NCBI GenBank assembly: GCA_943192975.1
Contig: CALPCJ010000003.1
Coordinates: 1-64,000 of the forward strand
Length of the DNA: 64,000 nt
Reading direction: 5' to 3'
Origin: Senimuribacter intestinalis
GTDB lineage: Bacteria > Bacillota > Clostridia > Peptostreptococcales > Anaerovoracaceae
Shown: positions 8,083 through 16,894 of the stretch, one piece after another
Numbering within the stretch: the stretch's first letter is position 1
How the letters are laid out: each line of letters begins with the position of its first letter
Program-made: the position numbers and the translations under genes
Notes under the pieces: generated by a model
What the model was told of the DNA's origin: nothing
The model's input: the letters and a program-made list of their open reading frames with translations, nothing else
The model's database searches: none

Positions 8083-8132
8083 AAAAATCCGCACCATTTT
8101 TGCTGAAATACGACAGCATGGTGCGGATTTTT
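8083..8132. terminator. Bidirectional terminator built from GCACCAT palindromic unit 2
   Basis: A perfect 15-bp inverted repeat (AAAAATCCGCACCAT at 8083-8097, complement at 8118-8132) has a 20-nt loop. T runs on both strands and its place between convergent genes (ZIP +, 8147 gene -) mark it as a shared terminator. Confidence 0.8.
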
Positions 8133-8146
8133 AAAGATGACAGTTC

Positions 8147-9043
8147 TTATTCTGATACAAATCTATATCTGATTTCATTAGCCCAGCAGGATGGACTCGA
8201 ATCATCAGAAACAACTTGTAAATAGTAGACCCCTGATTCAGAAACAGAGAACTTAGCTTTCTGGTGTCCTTTTTCCTGACCCGACGGCTCTAAGATAGGC
8301 TTTTGAATCGAATTTTTTTCAGCGTCACAAAGCTGGATATCATAAGTAACTCTCCAAAAATCCCTGTCAACATAAAGCATTCCGGAACCAGGAACATTGA
8401 CTTCAAAATACGTTTTTTGTTCTTTTCCCGTAGAGAAAAAGAACCCCCACTCCCCCTCTTGCAGTGACAGCTCGGTATTAACAACTGCCAATAGACTTTC
8501 ATACTTTGCAATAGCATCTTCATTGGAATTTTTACTATAAACAGCTATATAGTAAACGCCCGGCTTCAGTACAACTCCTTCTCTCGGCTGGTGCTTCGGC
8601 TGTATTTCAGTCAGATTTCCCAGCGCACTATCAAGATCCATCTTTAACACTTCTTCAATATGAACCTCTGCAACGGGATTTCCCAATTCAGAACTTCGAT
8701 AAACCCCGTAAGAAATATTTTTTAATGTTGAATCTTCCCACACATCCATCATTAAAATAGACGTTTCTTTAATGTCAATCTTATATCGAAATCCATATTT
8801 TCCATAACTAAGCCGCTCTTTCTCCTTAAAGTCCAATTCCTTAACGCAAAGTTCACTTCGTTCATTGGGAAGCACAAGCGGACTTTCTTCAGGAATCAAT
8901 TCAGGACAATCGGATATAGTCTCAGGCTTATCACCTTGCAAAAACAGACTGATGCAACAAAATATAACCAATAACCCCACTATGCCCGTTGCTGCAATTA
9001 TATATTTTTTGATTCTTAAGTTACTCTCTCTATCACGCTTCAT
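8147..9043 (-). CDS. Membrane-anchored protein with two PPC-like domains, paralogue A
   Basis: A 298-residue protein with an N-terminal cytoplasmic basic stretch, one transmembrane helix at about residues 14-36, and an extracellular part. That part seems to hold two beta-rich modules, each ending in a G-Y-Y pattern: KPGVYYIAVYSKN and ESGVYYLQVVSDD. This is the pattern of bacterial pre-peptidase C-terminal (PPC) domains, which accompany secreted peptidases. It is a tandem paralogue of the next gene upstream (shared features: an SDCPEL/PDCEAL box, KYGFRYK/KYGFRKK, and WEDST..YGVYR/WEDGS..YGIYR). Both lie downstream of a subtilisin gene in one orientation with short gaps, so they may form one operon. 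The PPC call is from pattern, not from a search. Confidence 0.55.
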   Translation of the reverse strand: MKRDRESNLRIKKYIIAATGIVGLLVIFCCISLFLQGDKPETISDCPELIPEESPLVLPNERSELCVKELDFKEKERLSYGKYGFRYKIDIKETSILMMDVWEDSTLKNISYGVYRSSELGNPVAEVHIEEVLKMDLDSALGNLTEIQPKHQPREGVVLKPGVYYIAVYSKNSNEDAIAKYESLLAVVNTELSLQEGEWGFFFSTGKEQKTYFEVNVPGSGMLYVDRDFWRVTYDIQLCDAEKNSIQKPILEPSGQEKGHQKAKFSVSESGVYYLQVVSDDSSPSCWANEIRYRFVSE

Positions 9044-9087
9044 AACAATATCCTCAAGAAATTATAACGAATGTCTTAGTACGCTAT

Positions 9088-9978
9088 TCAGTCGTATATC
9101 CTGTGATACGATATACAACATGGATTCAGTGCCTTGTTAGATGGATGCAAATCAAGTTCTCCAGTGTGCTTCAAATAATATATACCCTCTTTCGGAAATT
9201 CAACCGTATAGAGATTCCCCTTTCCTGATTCCTTTTTTTCAAGGGTTTCAATCAGAGAAAAATCCTCATGACATAACTGCAAATCTTCTGTTTCGCAGGT
9301 ACTGGTAATTTCTATTTTCTGATTGCTCGCTGCCTCAATTTTAAAAAATGTTTCCTGAACAGATTTACAGATAAAGAAATGCTGTTCCTGGTTTTCCTTG
9401 AGTTGATATACTTCTTGCAGCGTGCAGTATTGACTGCGGTAAGCAAAATCAAACTCGTCTTTTGCATTTATGGTATAAACACCAATATAGTAAGTCCCCC
9501 TTTCAAGGGTTTCTATAATCATTTCCTGATACTTAGGATAATCCTTTTCCTCTGCGCCCTCTTCCATCGCCCCCGACGCTTTTCGATTATATCCCATGTC
9601 AACTTCACTGATTGCTTTTGTCAGCTGCTCATCACGATAAATACCATAATGCAGATTTTTTTCACTGCCATCTTCCCAAATATATTGAGTCAACACCGTA
9701 GGTTCTTTTACAACCAGCTTTTTCCGAAAACCGTACTTGTGATAAGCTATTTTCTGTTTATCTGACAAGCTGATTGTATTCTCATCAATATCCCACCCAT
9801 TAAAATCTGCTTCTGCCAGAACCGGTGCCAGTGCTTCACAGTCAGGGATTTCCCCCGAAGACTGCGGTCTTTCATAGGTGGCATAAATTACAGCAAAAAC
9901 GATAATTAATGCAATATATACTTTGTATTTTTTCTTGGTGAAAAACTTGTCCACACTTATATATTTCCTCTCCATCAT
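9088..9978 (-). CDS. Membrane-anchored protein with two PPC-like domains, paralogue B
   Basis: A 296-residue paralogue of the neighbouring 8147 gene. One transmembrane helix (YIALIIVFAVIYAT) at about residues 20-35 is followed by an extracellular part with ERGTYYIGVYTINA and KEGIYYLKHTGE, the same paired PPC-like pattern. The start is uncertain: the first ATG has no good ribosome binding site, while a GTG at codon 9 has GGAGAGG 10 nt before it. It lies 28 nt after the subtilisin gene and 44 nt before its paralogue. A role in presenting, inhibiting or chaperoning the protease is a reasonable guess from context only. Confidence 0.55.
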   Translation of the reverse strand: MMERKYISVDKFFTKKKYKVYIALIIVFAVIYATYERPQSSGEIPDCEALAPVLAEADFNGWDIDENTISLSDKQKIAYHKYGFRKKLVVKEPTVLTQYIWEDGSEKNLHYGIYRDEQLTKAISEVDMGYNRKASGAMEEGAEEKDYPKYQEMIIETLERGTYYIGVYTINAKDEFDFAYRSQYCTLQEVYQLKENQEQHFFICKSVQETFFKIEAASNQKIEITSTCETEDLQLCHEDFSLIETLEKKESGKGNLYTVEFPKEGIYYLKHTGELDLHPSNKALNPCCISYHRIYD

Positions 9979-10006
9979 ACTACATTAAAATTTCCTATAA
10001 CTCAAC

Positions 10007-12280
10007 TTACTGTGATTGCAACTTTCCAAAATCGCTTAATACAGTTGCGTTTGTATATCCCGAATCTTCTGCAAAAGTTTTCATCTTTGTAATTCTAAAA
10101 TCAAGCATCTTATAATGCGATGAATTCTCACTATGAAAGTCATTGCAGGTATCGTAGCCTGATCGGTTTCCATTCTGGCGATCAACTACTTTAGAGATGA
10201 CTGCTTTAGCAATGTCATATCTTCCAGAACGAATCGTGATATCATCAGCACTAGGGTGTTTAATCCTATGCCAAGTCATTAATGATCCAACCGATGATTT
10301 ATCAAAGGCAGAATGTGCAAATGTATCTGTTGCAACATGCATTGCAAGTCCCATCACAAAAGCCTTCTGATTTGCATCACTCTTCCCCCAAATTGCAATA
10401 TCTGCATTGCCACTCGATAATGTTTTATCTCTGTCAAGTATCCCCTGAATTCCTGCACGAATCTCATCATAACAGATTTTATTAAGTCCTGGAACGTCAG
10501 ACCTTGAAACAGAAGTATATCCTTCACCTCTTCCATATGCTGCTGCAATTTTTACAAGAAACATATAGTTAGCCATATAATTACAATCCCCTGTTCCGAG
10601 TGCTCCTCCTGCATCATCATGCCATGCATATCCATGAAACTCGGGATGTCCTGTTATTCCTTGAACAAATGCATGAAGCGTTTTGTTATCTGCATAAACA
10701 GCACCTTGTTTAAATGCTGCGTTTCCCGTAAAGGCAGTATGCACTTCAGATCCCCAACTCCCATCCACTATCGGATCACTCAAATCCTCTACTGGTTCGA
10801 AATTCTCTGCAACCTCAATTTGCTCCATTGCGATTTTCTCAAATGAAATGCTCTCAACATCAGGTAAAATCTTTATTTCATCCTCCGACTTTACCGGAGG
10901 CTCCAATGACACCTCTTCGCTGATTTCTTTGTGAATTTCATCACCAACACTTTCTTCTCCCGAAAGTTCCTCCACACTCTCCACATCTGTTTCATCTTCT
11001 TGAACACTCTCAGTTGACGCAACCTCTTTCACCTCTGAAATAGACGATTCAGCTAAATCTACTTCCTGTGGAATATTCGTTTCTTCAACATGCCCATTCT
11101 TTTCACTAGCAATTTCTTCAAACTGTGCATAAACCTCATCATAAATCTCTAAAGCATATCCATAATCCACCAGCCCATATCCACTTCCTGCGGATTCAAT
11201 TTTTTTTGCACTAAGCTTGATTAGAGTCTTAATAAAAGTTGCTGGTTTTGCCACATCTTTGCTCCAAAGTCGTGCTGCAATACCTGCAACTTGCGGTGCT
11301 GCAAGACTAGTCCCGGATAGAACTAAATCTTCTCCAAAGTTTGCCTGTGCCAATACAGCCTCTCCAGGAGCCATGACATCAACTTCTTCACCCTTTGCAC
11401 TAAAATCACTGACATTTCCTGCTGCATTTACAGATCCCACAGCCAGTACATTTTCGAAAGCTGCCGGATAGTCAACCCCCTGTGTTCCACGATTTCCTGC
11501 AGCTGCTACAACAAGAATCCCCTTGTCTGTTGCTGTATCAATCGCAGTCTTTAGTGCCTCTGAATAAATCTGCGTACCAAAACTGATGTTGATAACCTTC
11601 ACATCCTTCTCTATTGCCCAATAGATTGCTTCAACTACGCTACTGATAGGTGCTTGCTTATTTTCATCTAAAACCCTCGCAGAATGCAATTCAATATTAC
11701 CGCCTGTACCTATTACATCACTACCTGTTCCGCTGCCCGCAATCATGCTCGCAACACTGGTCCCGTGTCCTGTAAAATCCTCATACAAAGGTGTTGTTAC
11801 TGGAGTATCTTTTATGAAGTTTCTCCTTTCCTTCACTGTGATATTATCTGTTACATCAATACCAGAATCAATCACTGCTACTTTTACAATTTGATTGGAA
11901 TATGAGGCTTCCATATTCAGCGCATCTTGATTCCAGATTTCACTAAGTGGTTTAACCATATCCTCACCAGCTTCAACTTCGGTATCTATGGTAAAATCCT
12001 TTTCTACACAAATAATATCTTTATCTGTTTCTATACGAGCAGCTTCAGAATCGGAAATTTCGACAGTTAATGCATCTCCATTTTCAGCTATCACATTGTA
12101 TTCTTCTTTCAGCTTCTCAATACTGTCACCATCCTTTGTGATAACAATATATGCCTCCTTCTCTTCCTCTGCATAAACTGTGTTCCGGTCAAAACATAGT
12201 CCTAATTGCAGTATCACCAATGTAGCGATACAAATACATGTTACCATCCTGTTTGATTTCTTTTCAAATCCTTTATACAT
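10007..12280 (-). CDS. Secreted subtilisin-family (S8) serine protease fused to a zinc phospholipase C-like His-rich domain
   Basis: A 757-residue secreted protein. The signal peptide is about residues 1-37 (ending TVYA). An I9-type propeptide (YIVITKDGDS..) occupies about 42-100. The S8 domain is about 108-370, with the catalytic triad Asp138 (VAVIDSG), His172 (GHGTSVAS), Ser325 (GTSLAAP) and oxyanion Asn263. An acidic Glu/Ser/Val-rich linker spans about 395-500. A C-terminal domain (about 510-757) carries many His/Asp, including GLAMHVATDTFAHSAFD and WHRIKHPSADD, recalling the metal-binding helices of zinc-dependent phospholipase C/S1-P1 nuclease folds. I choose the ATG at 12280, which has AAAGGATG upstream. 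No wall anchor is visible. The protease is secure; the C-terminal fold is inferred. Confidence 0.85.
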   Translation of the reverse strand: MYKGFEKKSNRMVTCICIATLVILQLGLCFDRNTVYAEEEKEAYIVITKDGDSIEKLKEEYNVIAENGDALTVEISDSEAARIETDKDIICVEKDFTIDTEVEAGEDMVKPLSEIWNQDALNMEASYSNQIVKVAVIDSGIDVTDNITVKERRNFIKDTPVTTPLYEDFTGHGTSVASMIAGSGTGSDVIGTGGNIELHSARVLDENKQAPISSVVEAIYWAIEKDVKVINISFGTQIYSEALKTAIDTATDKGILVVAAAGNRGTQGVDYPAAFENVLAVGSVNAAGNVSDFSAKGEEVDVMAPGEAVLAQANFGEDLVLSGTSLAAPQVAGIAARLWSKDVAKPATFIKTLIKLSAKKIESAGSGYGLVDYGYALEIYDEVYAQFEEIASEKNGHVEETNIPQEVDLAESSISEVKEVASTESVQEDETDVESVEELSGEESVGDEIHKEISEEVSLEPPVKSEDEIKILPDVESISFEKIAMEQIEVAENFEPVEDLSDPIVDGSWGSEVHTAFTGNAAFKQGAVYADNKTLHAFVQGITGHPEFHGYAWHDDAGGALGTGDCNYMANYMFLVKIAAAYGRGEGYTSVSRSDVPGLNKICYDEIRAGIQGILDRDKTLSSGNADIAIWGKSDANQKAFVMGLAMHVATDTFAHSAFDKSSVGSLMTWHRIKHPSADDITIRSGRYDIAKAVISKVVDRQNGNRSGYDTCNDFHSENSSHYKMLDFRITKMKTFAEDSGYTNATVLSDFGKLQSQ

Positions 12281-12489
12281 GGTTAACATCCTTTTAAATC
12301 CTATTTCCATTTCCTTAAAACAATTTACTGTTTATTCGATATTACTACATTCGTAACTTGAAGTCAACAATTATTTTATTTTATTTTATATTTGATTTAT
12401 ATTATTTCAGAATACATGTATCAGTCTCATGGATTTGTATAACTTCCACACATTTCACAAAATATTTTTGTGTTTTTTACAAAAACTTA

Positions 12490-12518
12490 TTGACAACTAC
12501 CAATTCCGGTGTTATGAT
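12490..12518 (+). promoter_or_regulatory. Sigma-A promoter of the T-box/trpB2 transcript
   Basis: TTGACA (12490-12495), an exactly 17-bp spacer and TATGAT (12513-12518) form a near-consensus promoter. Transcription would start near 12525, giving a leader of about 370 nt. Confidence 0.85.
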
Positions 12519-12524
12519 AGGGAA

Positions 12525-12840
12525 GAATTAAATATGAGCTAAACCTTTGATGGAGAGTAGTAAGCTTTGAGACTTACCTTTGAGAGAGCTGTAGATGGTG
12601 AGATTACAGCAGGCAAAGACAGAACCGAATGGACTCCTGAGGGCAAACCGAACCGGCTATCTTTTTCACGATGCCGCAGTAGGGGCGACGGAGAAGGACA
12701 CTTCGTAACCAAAGTCGGCATATGATAGTATGCGCAGAGTGGATGACAGGGTAATCCTATCGTCAAGCCGGGTGGCACCGCAAGAGAAATTTATACTCTT
12801 GTCCCAGCAGATATCGTCTGGGACAAGAGTTTTCTGCTTT
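12525..12840 (+). promoter_or_regulatory. T-box leader, probably tryptophan-specific
   Basis: The hallmark T-box sequence GGGTGGCACCGC is at 12770-12781, preceding a strong terminator. Stem I features are present: GAGAGTAGTAAGC near the 5' end, and GAATGGACTCC around 12628-12638, whose TGG (12631-12633) is the likely specifier codon. Uncharged tRNA-Trp would pair with TGG and with the T-box bulge, favouring the antiterminator. The downstream gene is a tryptophan synthase beta-type enzyme, which agrees with the Trp codon. The specifier was picked by position and by the gene it controls, not by a folded model. Confidence 0.88.
12795..12835 (+). terminator. Regulated terminator of the T-box leader
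   Basis: A 13-bp perfect stem, ACTCTTGTCCCAG (12795-12807) with its complement (12818-12830), has a 10-nt loop and is followed by a T-rich tract. Its 5' arm region overlaps the T-box-paired antiterminator zone. Confidence 0.85.
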
Positions 12841-12893
12841 TTGAGCTAAAAATACACCCCTCTCCCGCGCACAATTGAAAGGAGAAAGAAAAC

Positions 12894-14273
12894 ATGAACA
12901 ACGAAAAGAAAATCCCTTACAAAATTTATCTGGAAGAAAACGAGATGCCAACGCAGTATTACAACGTTCGGGCAGATATGAAGAAAAAGCCTGCGCCAAT
13001 GCTGAATCCTGCAACGCTGCAGCCTGTAACCGAAGCTGACCTGACGCCGGTATTCTGCGAAGAGCTTGTGAAACAGGAGCTGGACAACGATACTCCTTAC
13101 TTCGATATTCCGCAGGAAATTCAGGACTTCTACAAGATGTATCGTCCTTCCCCGCTGGTTCGCGCTTACTGCCTTGAAGAAAAGCTGCAGACTCCGGCAA
13201 AGATTTATTATAAATTCGAGGGTAACAATACCAGCGGCAGTCACAAGCTGAACTCCGCAATCACTCAGGCATACTATGCTAAGAAACAAGGTCTAAAAGG
13301 CGTCACCACAGAAACCGGTGCCGGTCAATGGGGTACTGCCCTTTCCATGGCATGCGCTTATCTCGGTCTTGACTGTAACGTATACATGGTAAAGGTATCC
13401 TACGAACAGAAACCGTTCAGACGAGAAGTGATGAGAACCTACGGCGCTAACGTAACTGCCTCCCCTTCCAATACAACTGAAATCGGCAAGAAAATCCTTG
13501 CAGAGCATCCGGGAACTACAGGAAGTCTGGGCTGCGCTATTTCTGAAGCTGTTGAAGCAGCTTTATCGAAAGATGGATACAGATATGTGCTGGGAAGCGT
13601 ACTTTCTCAGGTTGTCCTTCATCAGAGTGTCATCGGTCTGGAAGCAAAGGCTGCCATGGACAAATATGGAATTTCCCCTGATATTATCATCGGCTGCGCC
13701 GGCGGCGGCTCCAATCTGGGCGGACTGATTTCCCCATTCATGGGTGAAAAGCTCCGCGGAGAAAAAGACTACAGATTCATCGCAGTAGAGCCTGCCTCCT
13801 GCCCGAGTCTGACCAGAGGTAAATACGCTTATGACTTCTGCGACACTGGAAAAGTAACGCCGATGGCTAAAATGTATACCCTGGGCAGTGGCTTTATTCC
13901 TTCTCCAAACCATGCAGGCGGTCTTAGATACCACGGCATGAGTCCAATTCTTTCTGAACTTTATGATCAGGGCATGATGGAAGCAAGAAGCTACGAACAA
14001 ACCGAAGTCTTCAAAGCTGCAAGCGATTTTGCCAGAGTGGAAGGCATTCTGCCTGCACCGGAAAGCAGCCACGCTATCAAAGCTGCTATCGACGAAGCGC
14101 TCCACTGCAAGGAAACAGGTGAAGAAAAGACCATTCTCTTCGGTCTGACCGGAACCGGCTACTTTGACCTGAAAGCATACGAACAGTTCAATGATGGTAC
14201 CATGAATGACTACGTACCGACCGATGAAGATTTGCAAATCGGATTCGACAGTCTGCCTTCGGTAGAACGGTAA
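12894..14273 (+). CDS. trpB: TrpB2-type tryptophan synthase beta chain (stand-alone)
   Basis: A 459-residue PLP enzyme of the TrpB2 subfamily, longer than classical TrpB (about 400). The PLP lysine is in NTSGSHKLNSA, the glycine-rich phosphate loop is CAGGGSNLGG, and ETGAGQWG is also present. TrpB enzymes condense indole with serine to give tryptophan. No trpA or other trp gene lies nearby, which is usual for TrpB2, thought to salvage free indole or work without TrpA. The ribosome binding site is AAAGGAG before the start. The Trp T-box leader ties expression to tryptophan starvation. Confidence 0.93.
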   Translation: MNNEKKIPYKIYLEENEMPTQYYNVRADMKKKPAPMLNPATLQPVTEADLTPVFCEELVKQELDNDTPYFDIPQEIQDFYKMYRPSPLVRAYCLEEKLQTPAKIYYKFEGNNTSGSHKLNSAITQAYYAKKQGLKGVTTETGAGQWGTALSMACAYLGLDCNVYMVKVSYEQKPFRREVMRTYGANVTASPSNTTEIGKKILAEHPGTTGSLGCAISEAVEAALSKDGYRYVLGSVLSQVVLHQSVIGLEAKAAMDKYGISPDIIIGCAGGGSNLGGLISPFMGEKLRGEKDYRFIAVEPASCPSLTRGKYAYDFCDTGKVTPMAKMYTLGSGFIPSPNHAGGLRYHGMSPILSELYDQGMMEARSYEQTEVFKAASDFARVEGILPAPESSHAIKAAIDEALHCKETGEEKTILFGLTGTGYFDLKAYEQFNDGTMNDYVPTDEDLQIGFDSLPSVER

Positions 14274-14354
14274 GTTTCCTGCACCATTAAATCCAAATGT
14301 GAGGACAATGATGCAAAACTAGGCAAGTAAAATAGTGCAAAGGCTATAAATTAG

Positions 14355-14386
14355 AAAAAGCTGGAAAATAGAATTTCCAGCTTTTT
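14355..14386. terminator. Terminator after trpB2
   Basis: AAAAAGCTGGAAA (14355-14367) pairs perfectly with TTTCCAGCTTTTT (14374-14386) across a 6-nt loop, with T runs on either strand. The stretch between the trpB2 stop and this hairpin holds only a degenerate GCACCATT half-unit at 14281. Confidence 0.85.
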
Positions 14387-14436
14387 CCTTTGTGTTCCTT
14401 AAAATACATAAATTTAAGTAGTGTACAAAAAATTTC

Positions 14437-14470
14437 GCACCATTGACTGTGTTTTTTCGAAAAATGGTGC
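14437..14470. repeat. GCACCAT palindromic unit 3
   Basis: GCACCATT (14437-14444) and AATGGTGC (14463-14470) are inverted around an 18-nt loop. This is the same core as the units at 8026 and 8083. Confidence 0.65.
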
Positions 14471-14498
14471 AGGTGGCAGCAGTAACCTGCTGAAAAGC

Positions 14499-14532
14499 GC
14501 ACCATACAAGCTATTTATAAGGAAAATGGTGC
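14499..14532. repeat. GCACCAT palindromic unit 4
   Basis: GCACCAT (14499-14505) and ATGGTGC (14526-14532) lie 4 nt past the stop of the minus-strand DMT gene. A small CAGCAG/CTGCTG hairpin sits between units 3 and 4. The pair may serve as the terminator region between convergent trpB2 and DMT genes. Confidence 0.65.
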
Positions 14533-14535
14533 AAG

Positions 14536-15438
14536 TCATTCAGTCGCACGCACTTTGCCCGGAAGTTTTTTATACTCCCCGAAGATTTGCACTGCGATAC
14601 CAATTAAAATAAACAACAATCCTGCGATTGCAAACAGTTCGATTTTCTCTCCCATGAGGAAGTAAATCCAAACAAGGGAAGCCACCGGAGTAATATACGC
14701 CAAATTGGAAATAATCGCTATGTTTCCGGTCTGTAAGGCTTTTGCCCAAAGGGCATAGCTCAGTCCGTAAACCAACACCCCTGTCCATAAGACACCGCCC
14801 CACTGCGGCAGTGTTAGCACCGGAATTTCGATTTGCTGTGTCAGTAATGCAATCAGCGATGCAACGGTAGAAATCAAATAATACAACATCATTCCTACAA
14901 AATTATCGGCGGAAACGCCTTTATTTATCACGCAGAACAGACCATAACATACTGCTGCTCCACCAGCAAGGCATACCCCGGGAAGACTGATACCACTCAA
15001 ATTATCAAGATTTCCTTCTGTCACTACGATAGCTACACCAAGGAAAGAAATTAAAAGTGCCAGCCCTTTCCAAACAGTCATTTTCTCCTTTAAAAGGATA
15101 CAGGAAAAAATCACCAGAAAAAACGGCCATAAATAATTAATGACACTGGACTGCTGCGCTTTTAAGTATCCGAGACTGCTGTTAATCATCGCATTATAGA
15201 AAAAGGTCATCAGTCCCAGCAACACTAGAACGTGCAGTTCCTTCTTTTTAATTCCGCTGCGTCCTTTTTTTAGCTTTCCCTGAGCAGTATTTAAAGCAAA
15301 TAAAAACAAAAAAGCGACCAAACTATTGAAAAAGAGCATAACCATAGGATGCAGTTCCTTTACCATTAGTCCTATGACTGCAAAAGATGATCCCCACAGA
15401 AAAATTGTGATTCCTGCATAGGCATATTCTCTTGTCAT
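14536..15438 (-). CDS. DMT-superfamily (EamA) transporter
   Basis: A 300-residue protein with ten hydrophobic segments in two EamA repeats, starting YAYAGITIFLWGSSFAVIGL, the usual opening of this family. The second repeat includes WTGVLVYGLSYALWAKALQTGNIAIISNLAYITPV. Members export amino acids or other metabolites; the substrate cannot be told. A TATAAT-like box lies only about 6-11 nt upstream of the ATG, and no clear Shine-Dalgarno is present, so a leaderless or very short-leader transcript is possible. It is convergent with trpB2. Confidence 0.85.
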   Translation of the reverse strand: MTREYAYAGITIFLWGSSFAVIGLMVKELHPMVMLFFNSLVAFLFLFALNTAQGKLKKGRSGIKKKELHVLVLLGLMTFFYNAMINSSLGYLKAQQSSVINYLWPFFLVIFSCILLKEKMTVWKGLALLISFLGVAIVVTEGNLDNLSGISLPGVCLAGGAAVCYGLFCVINKGVSADNFVGMMLYYLISTVASLIALLTQQIEIPVLTLPQWGGVLWTGVLVYGLSYALWAKALQTGNIAIISNLAYITPVASLVWIYFLMGEKIELFAIAGLLFILIGIAVQIFGEYKKLPGKVRATE

Positions 15439-15619
15439 TTCTTATTATAACATCCCTTCCATTTTTATTATCTTTATAAATCACATAGCATATCCGCAAT
15501 TTATAAATAGTATACCAAATCTTCCATAAAAAGGAAAGTGTAAACTTTTAATCACAGCATTAAGGATTAAACGGTAAAACTACCTGCTGGAAGAAAATAT
15601 AGAAAAAACTCTATGAGAT
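15439..15619. other. AT-rich intergenic stretch
   Basis: This stretch lies between the divergent DMT gene and the malic enzyme promoter. I see no gene, no strong hairpin and no recognisable riboswitch in it. Confidence 0.5.
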
Positions 15620-15648
15620 TTGATTTTCTATGCTATTTATTGTATACT
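15620..15648 (+). promoter_or_regulatory. Sigma-A promoter of the malic enzyme gene
   Basis: TTGATT (15620-15625), a 17-bp spacer and TATACT (15643-15648) leave a 5' untranslated region of about 85 nt before the start at 15740. Confidence 0.7.
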
Positions 15649-15739
15649 GGTAACGCCAAAGTATTTGGACAGAAGATTTAATAATAATGGTTTTACATCC
15701 CCATTTTATAAGCTACATATAAGGAAAGGACTGATTCAC

Positions 15740-16894
15740 ATGGATTACGGAAAATTAGCACTGGAACGTCATGAAAAGGCTGGCGGCAAAATTGAAATTA
15801 CCTCTCGAGTAGAACTGAAAGACGCAGAAGATCTAGCGGTCTACTATACGCCTGGAGTTGCAACGCCTTGTCTTGCCATAAAAGATGACCCAGAAGCAGC
15901 TTCAAAATACACATCGAGAGACAGGCTGGTTGCCATCGTAACTGACGGTTCTGCCATTTTGGGACTTGGCAATATCGGTGCCCTTGCCGGCATGCCGGTT
16001 ATGGAAGGAAAAGCGATTCTCTTTAAACATTTTGCAGATATAGATGCCTTCCCAATTTGCCTGGCATCACAAGATCCTGAAGAAATTATTGCAACTGTAA
16101 AAAATATCGCCCCCGGCTTTGGCGGTATCAATCTGGAAGATATCGCTGCCCCTGCCTGCTTCGAGGTAGAAAGACGACTGAAAAAGGAACTGAATATCCC
16201 GGTATTTCACGATGATCAGCACGGCACCGCCATCGTTACCTGTGCTGCTCTGATCAATGCGCTGCGTATCACAGGCCGCGCCATGGAAAACTGCAAAATT
16301 GTCATCAACGGCGCCGGTGCAGCAGGCAGCGCAATCGCTCAAATGGCATATAATCTAGGGTGCCGAGATATCTTAATTTGCGACAGCAAAGGCATTGTTT
16401 CCGCTCACAGACAGCTGAGCAGCGCCAAGAAAGAACTTCTTGACTTCACCAATCCTGACAATATAGAGGGCAGTCTGAAAGAAGCTGTTGTTGATGCTGA
16501 TGTATTCATCGGTGTTTCCGCACCAGGCGTCCTCTCTTCTGATATGGTAAAAACCATGGCAAAAAATCCAATCATCTTCGCTATGGCAAATCCTGTTCCA
16601 GAAATTTTCCCGGATGATGCAAAGGCTGCCGGTGCTGCAGTAGTCGGTACAGGTCGTTCCGACTATCCAAACCAGATTAACAATGTATTGGTATTCCCTT
16701 CGCTGTTCCGCGGTGCTCTCGATGCAAAGGCTACAACCATCACCGAGGACATGCTCATCGCTGCAGTTTATGCACTGGCTGACAGCATTCCTGCAGACGA
16801 ACTTTGCCCAGAAAATATTCTGCCGACCGTATTTAACAAAGATGCTGCCAATGCTCTCGCTGCCGCTGTAAAAAAAGCCTGGGAAGACAGATAA
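15740..16894 (+). CDS. NAD(P)-dependent malic enzyme
   Basis: A 384-residue short-form bacterial malic enzyme that oxidatively decarboxylates malate to pyruvate and CO2. Signatures are VYYTPGVATPCLAI, the metal-site FHDDQHGTAIV, and the Rossmann motif VINGAGAAGSAIAQMA; FAMANPVPEI is also typical. A strong AGGAAAGGA lies before the ATG at 15740; a frame extension to 15620 would include the promoter and is rejected. The gene is directly followed by trmO, whose ATG overlaps the TAA by one base, so they are cotranscribed. Whether it prefers NAD or NADP is not readable. Confidence 0.93.
   Translation: MDYGKLALERHEKAGGKIEITSRVELKDAEDLAVYYTPGVATPCLAIKDDPEAASKYTSRDRLVAIVTDGSAILGLGNIGALAGMPVMEGKAILFKHFADIDAFPICLASQDPEEIIATVKNIAPGFGGINLEDIAAPACFEVERRLKKELNIPVFHDDQHGTAIVTCAALINALRITGRAMENCKIVINGAGAAGSAIAQMAYNLGCRDILICDSKGIVSAHRQLSSAKKELLDFTNPDNIEGSLKEAVVDADVFIGVSAPGVLSSDMVKTMAKNPIIFAMANPVPEIFPDDAKAAGAAVVGTGRSDYPNQINNVLVFPSLFRGALDAKATTITEDMLIAAVYALADSIPADELCPENILPTVFNKDAANALAAAVKKAWEDR

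Noticed and set aside
13563..14237. A 224-codon minus-strand frame opposite trpB2
   Set aside because: It is an antisense shadow of trpB2, which has a T-box leader and conserved PLP motifs.
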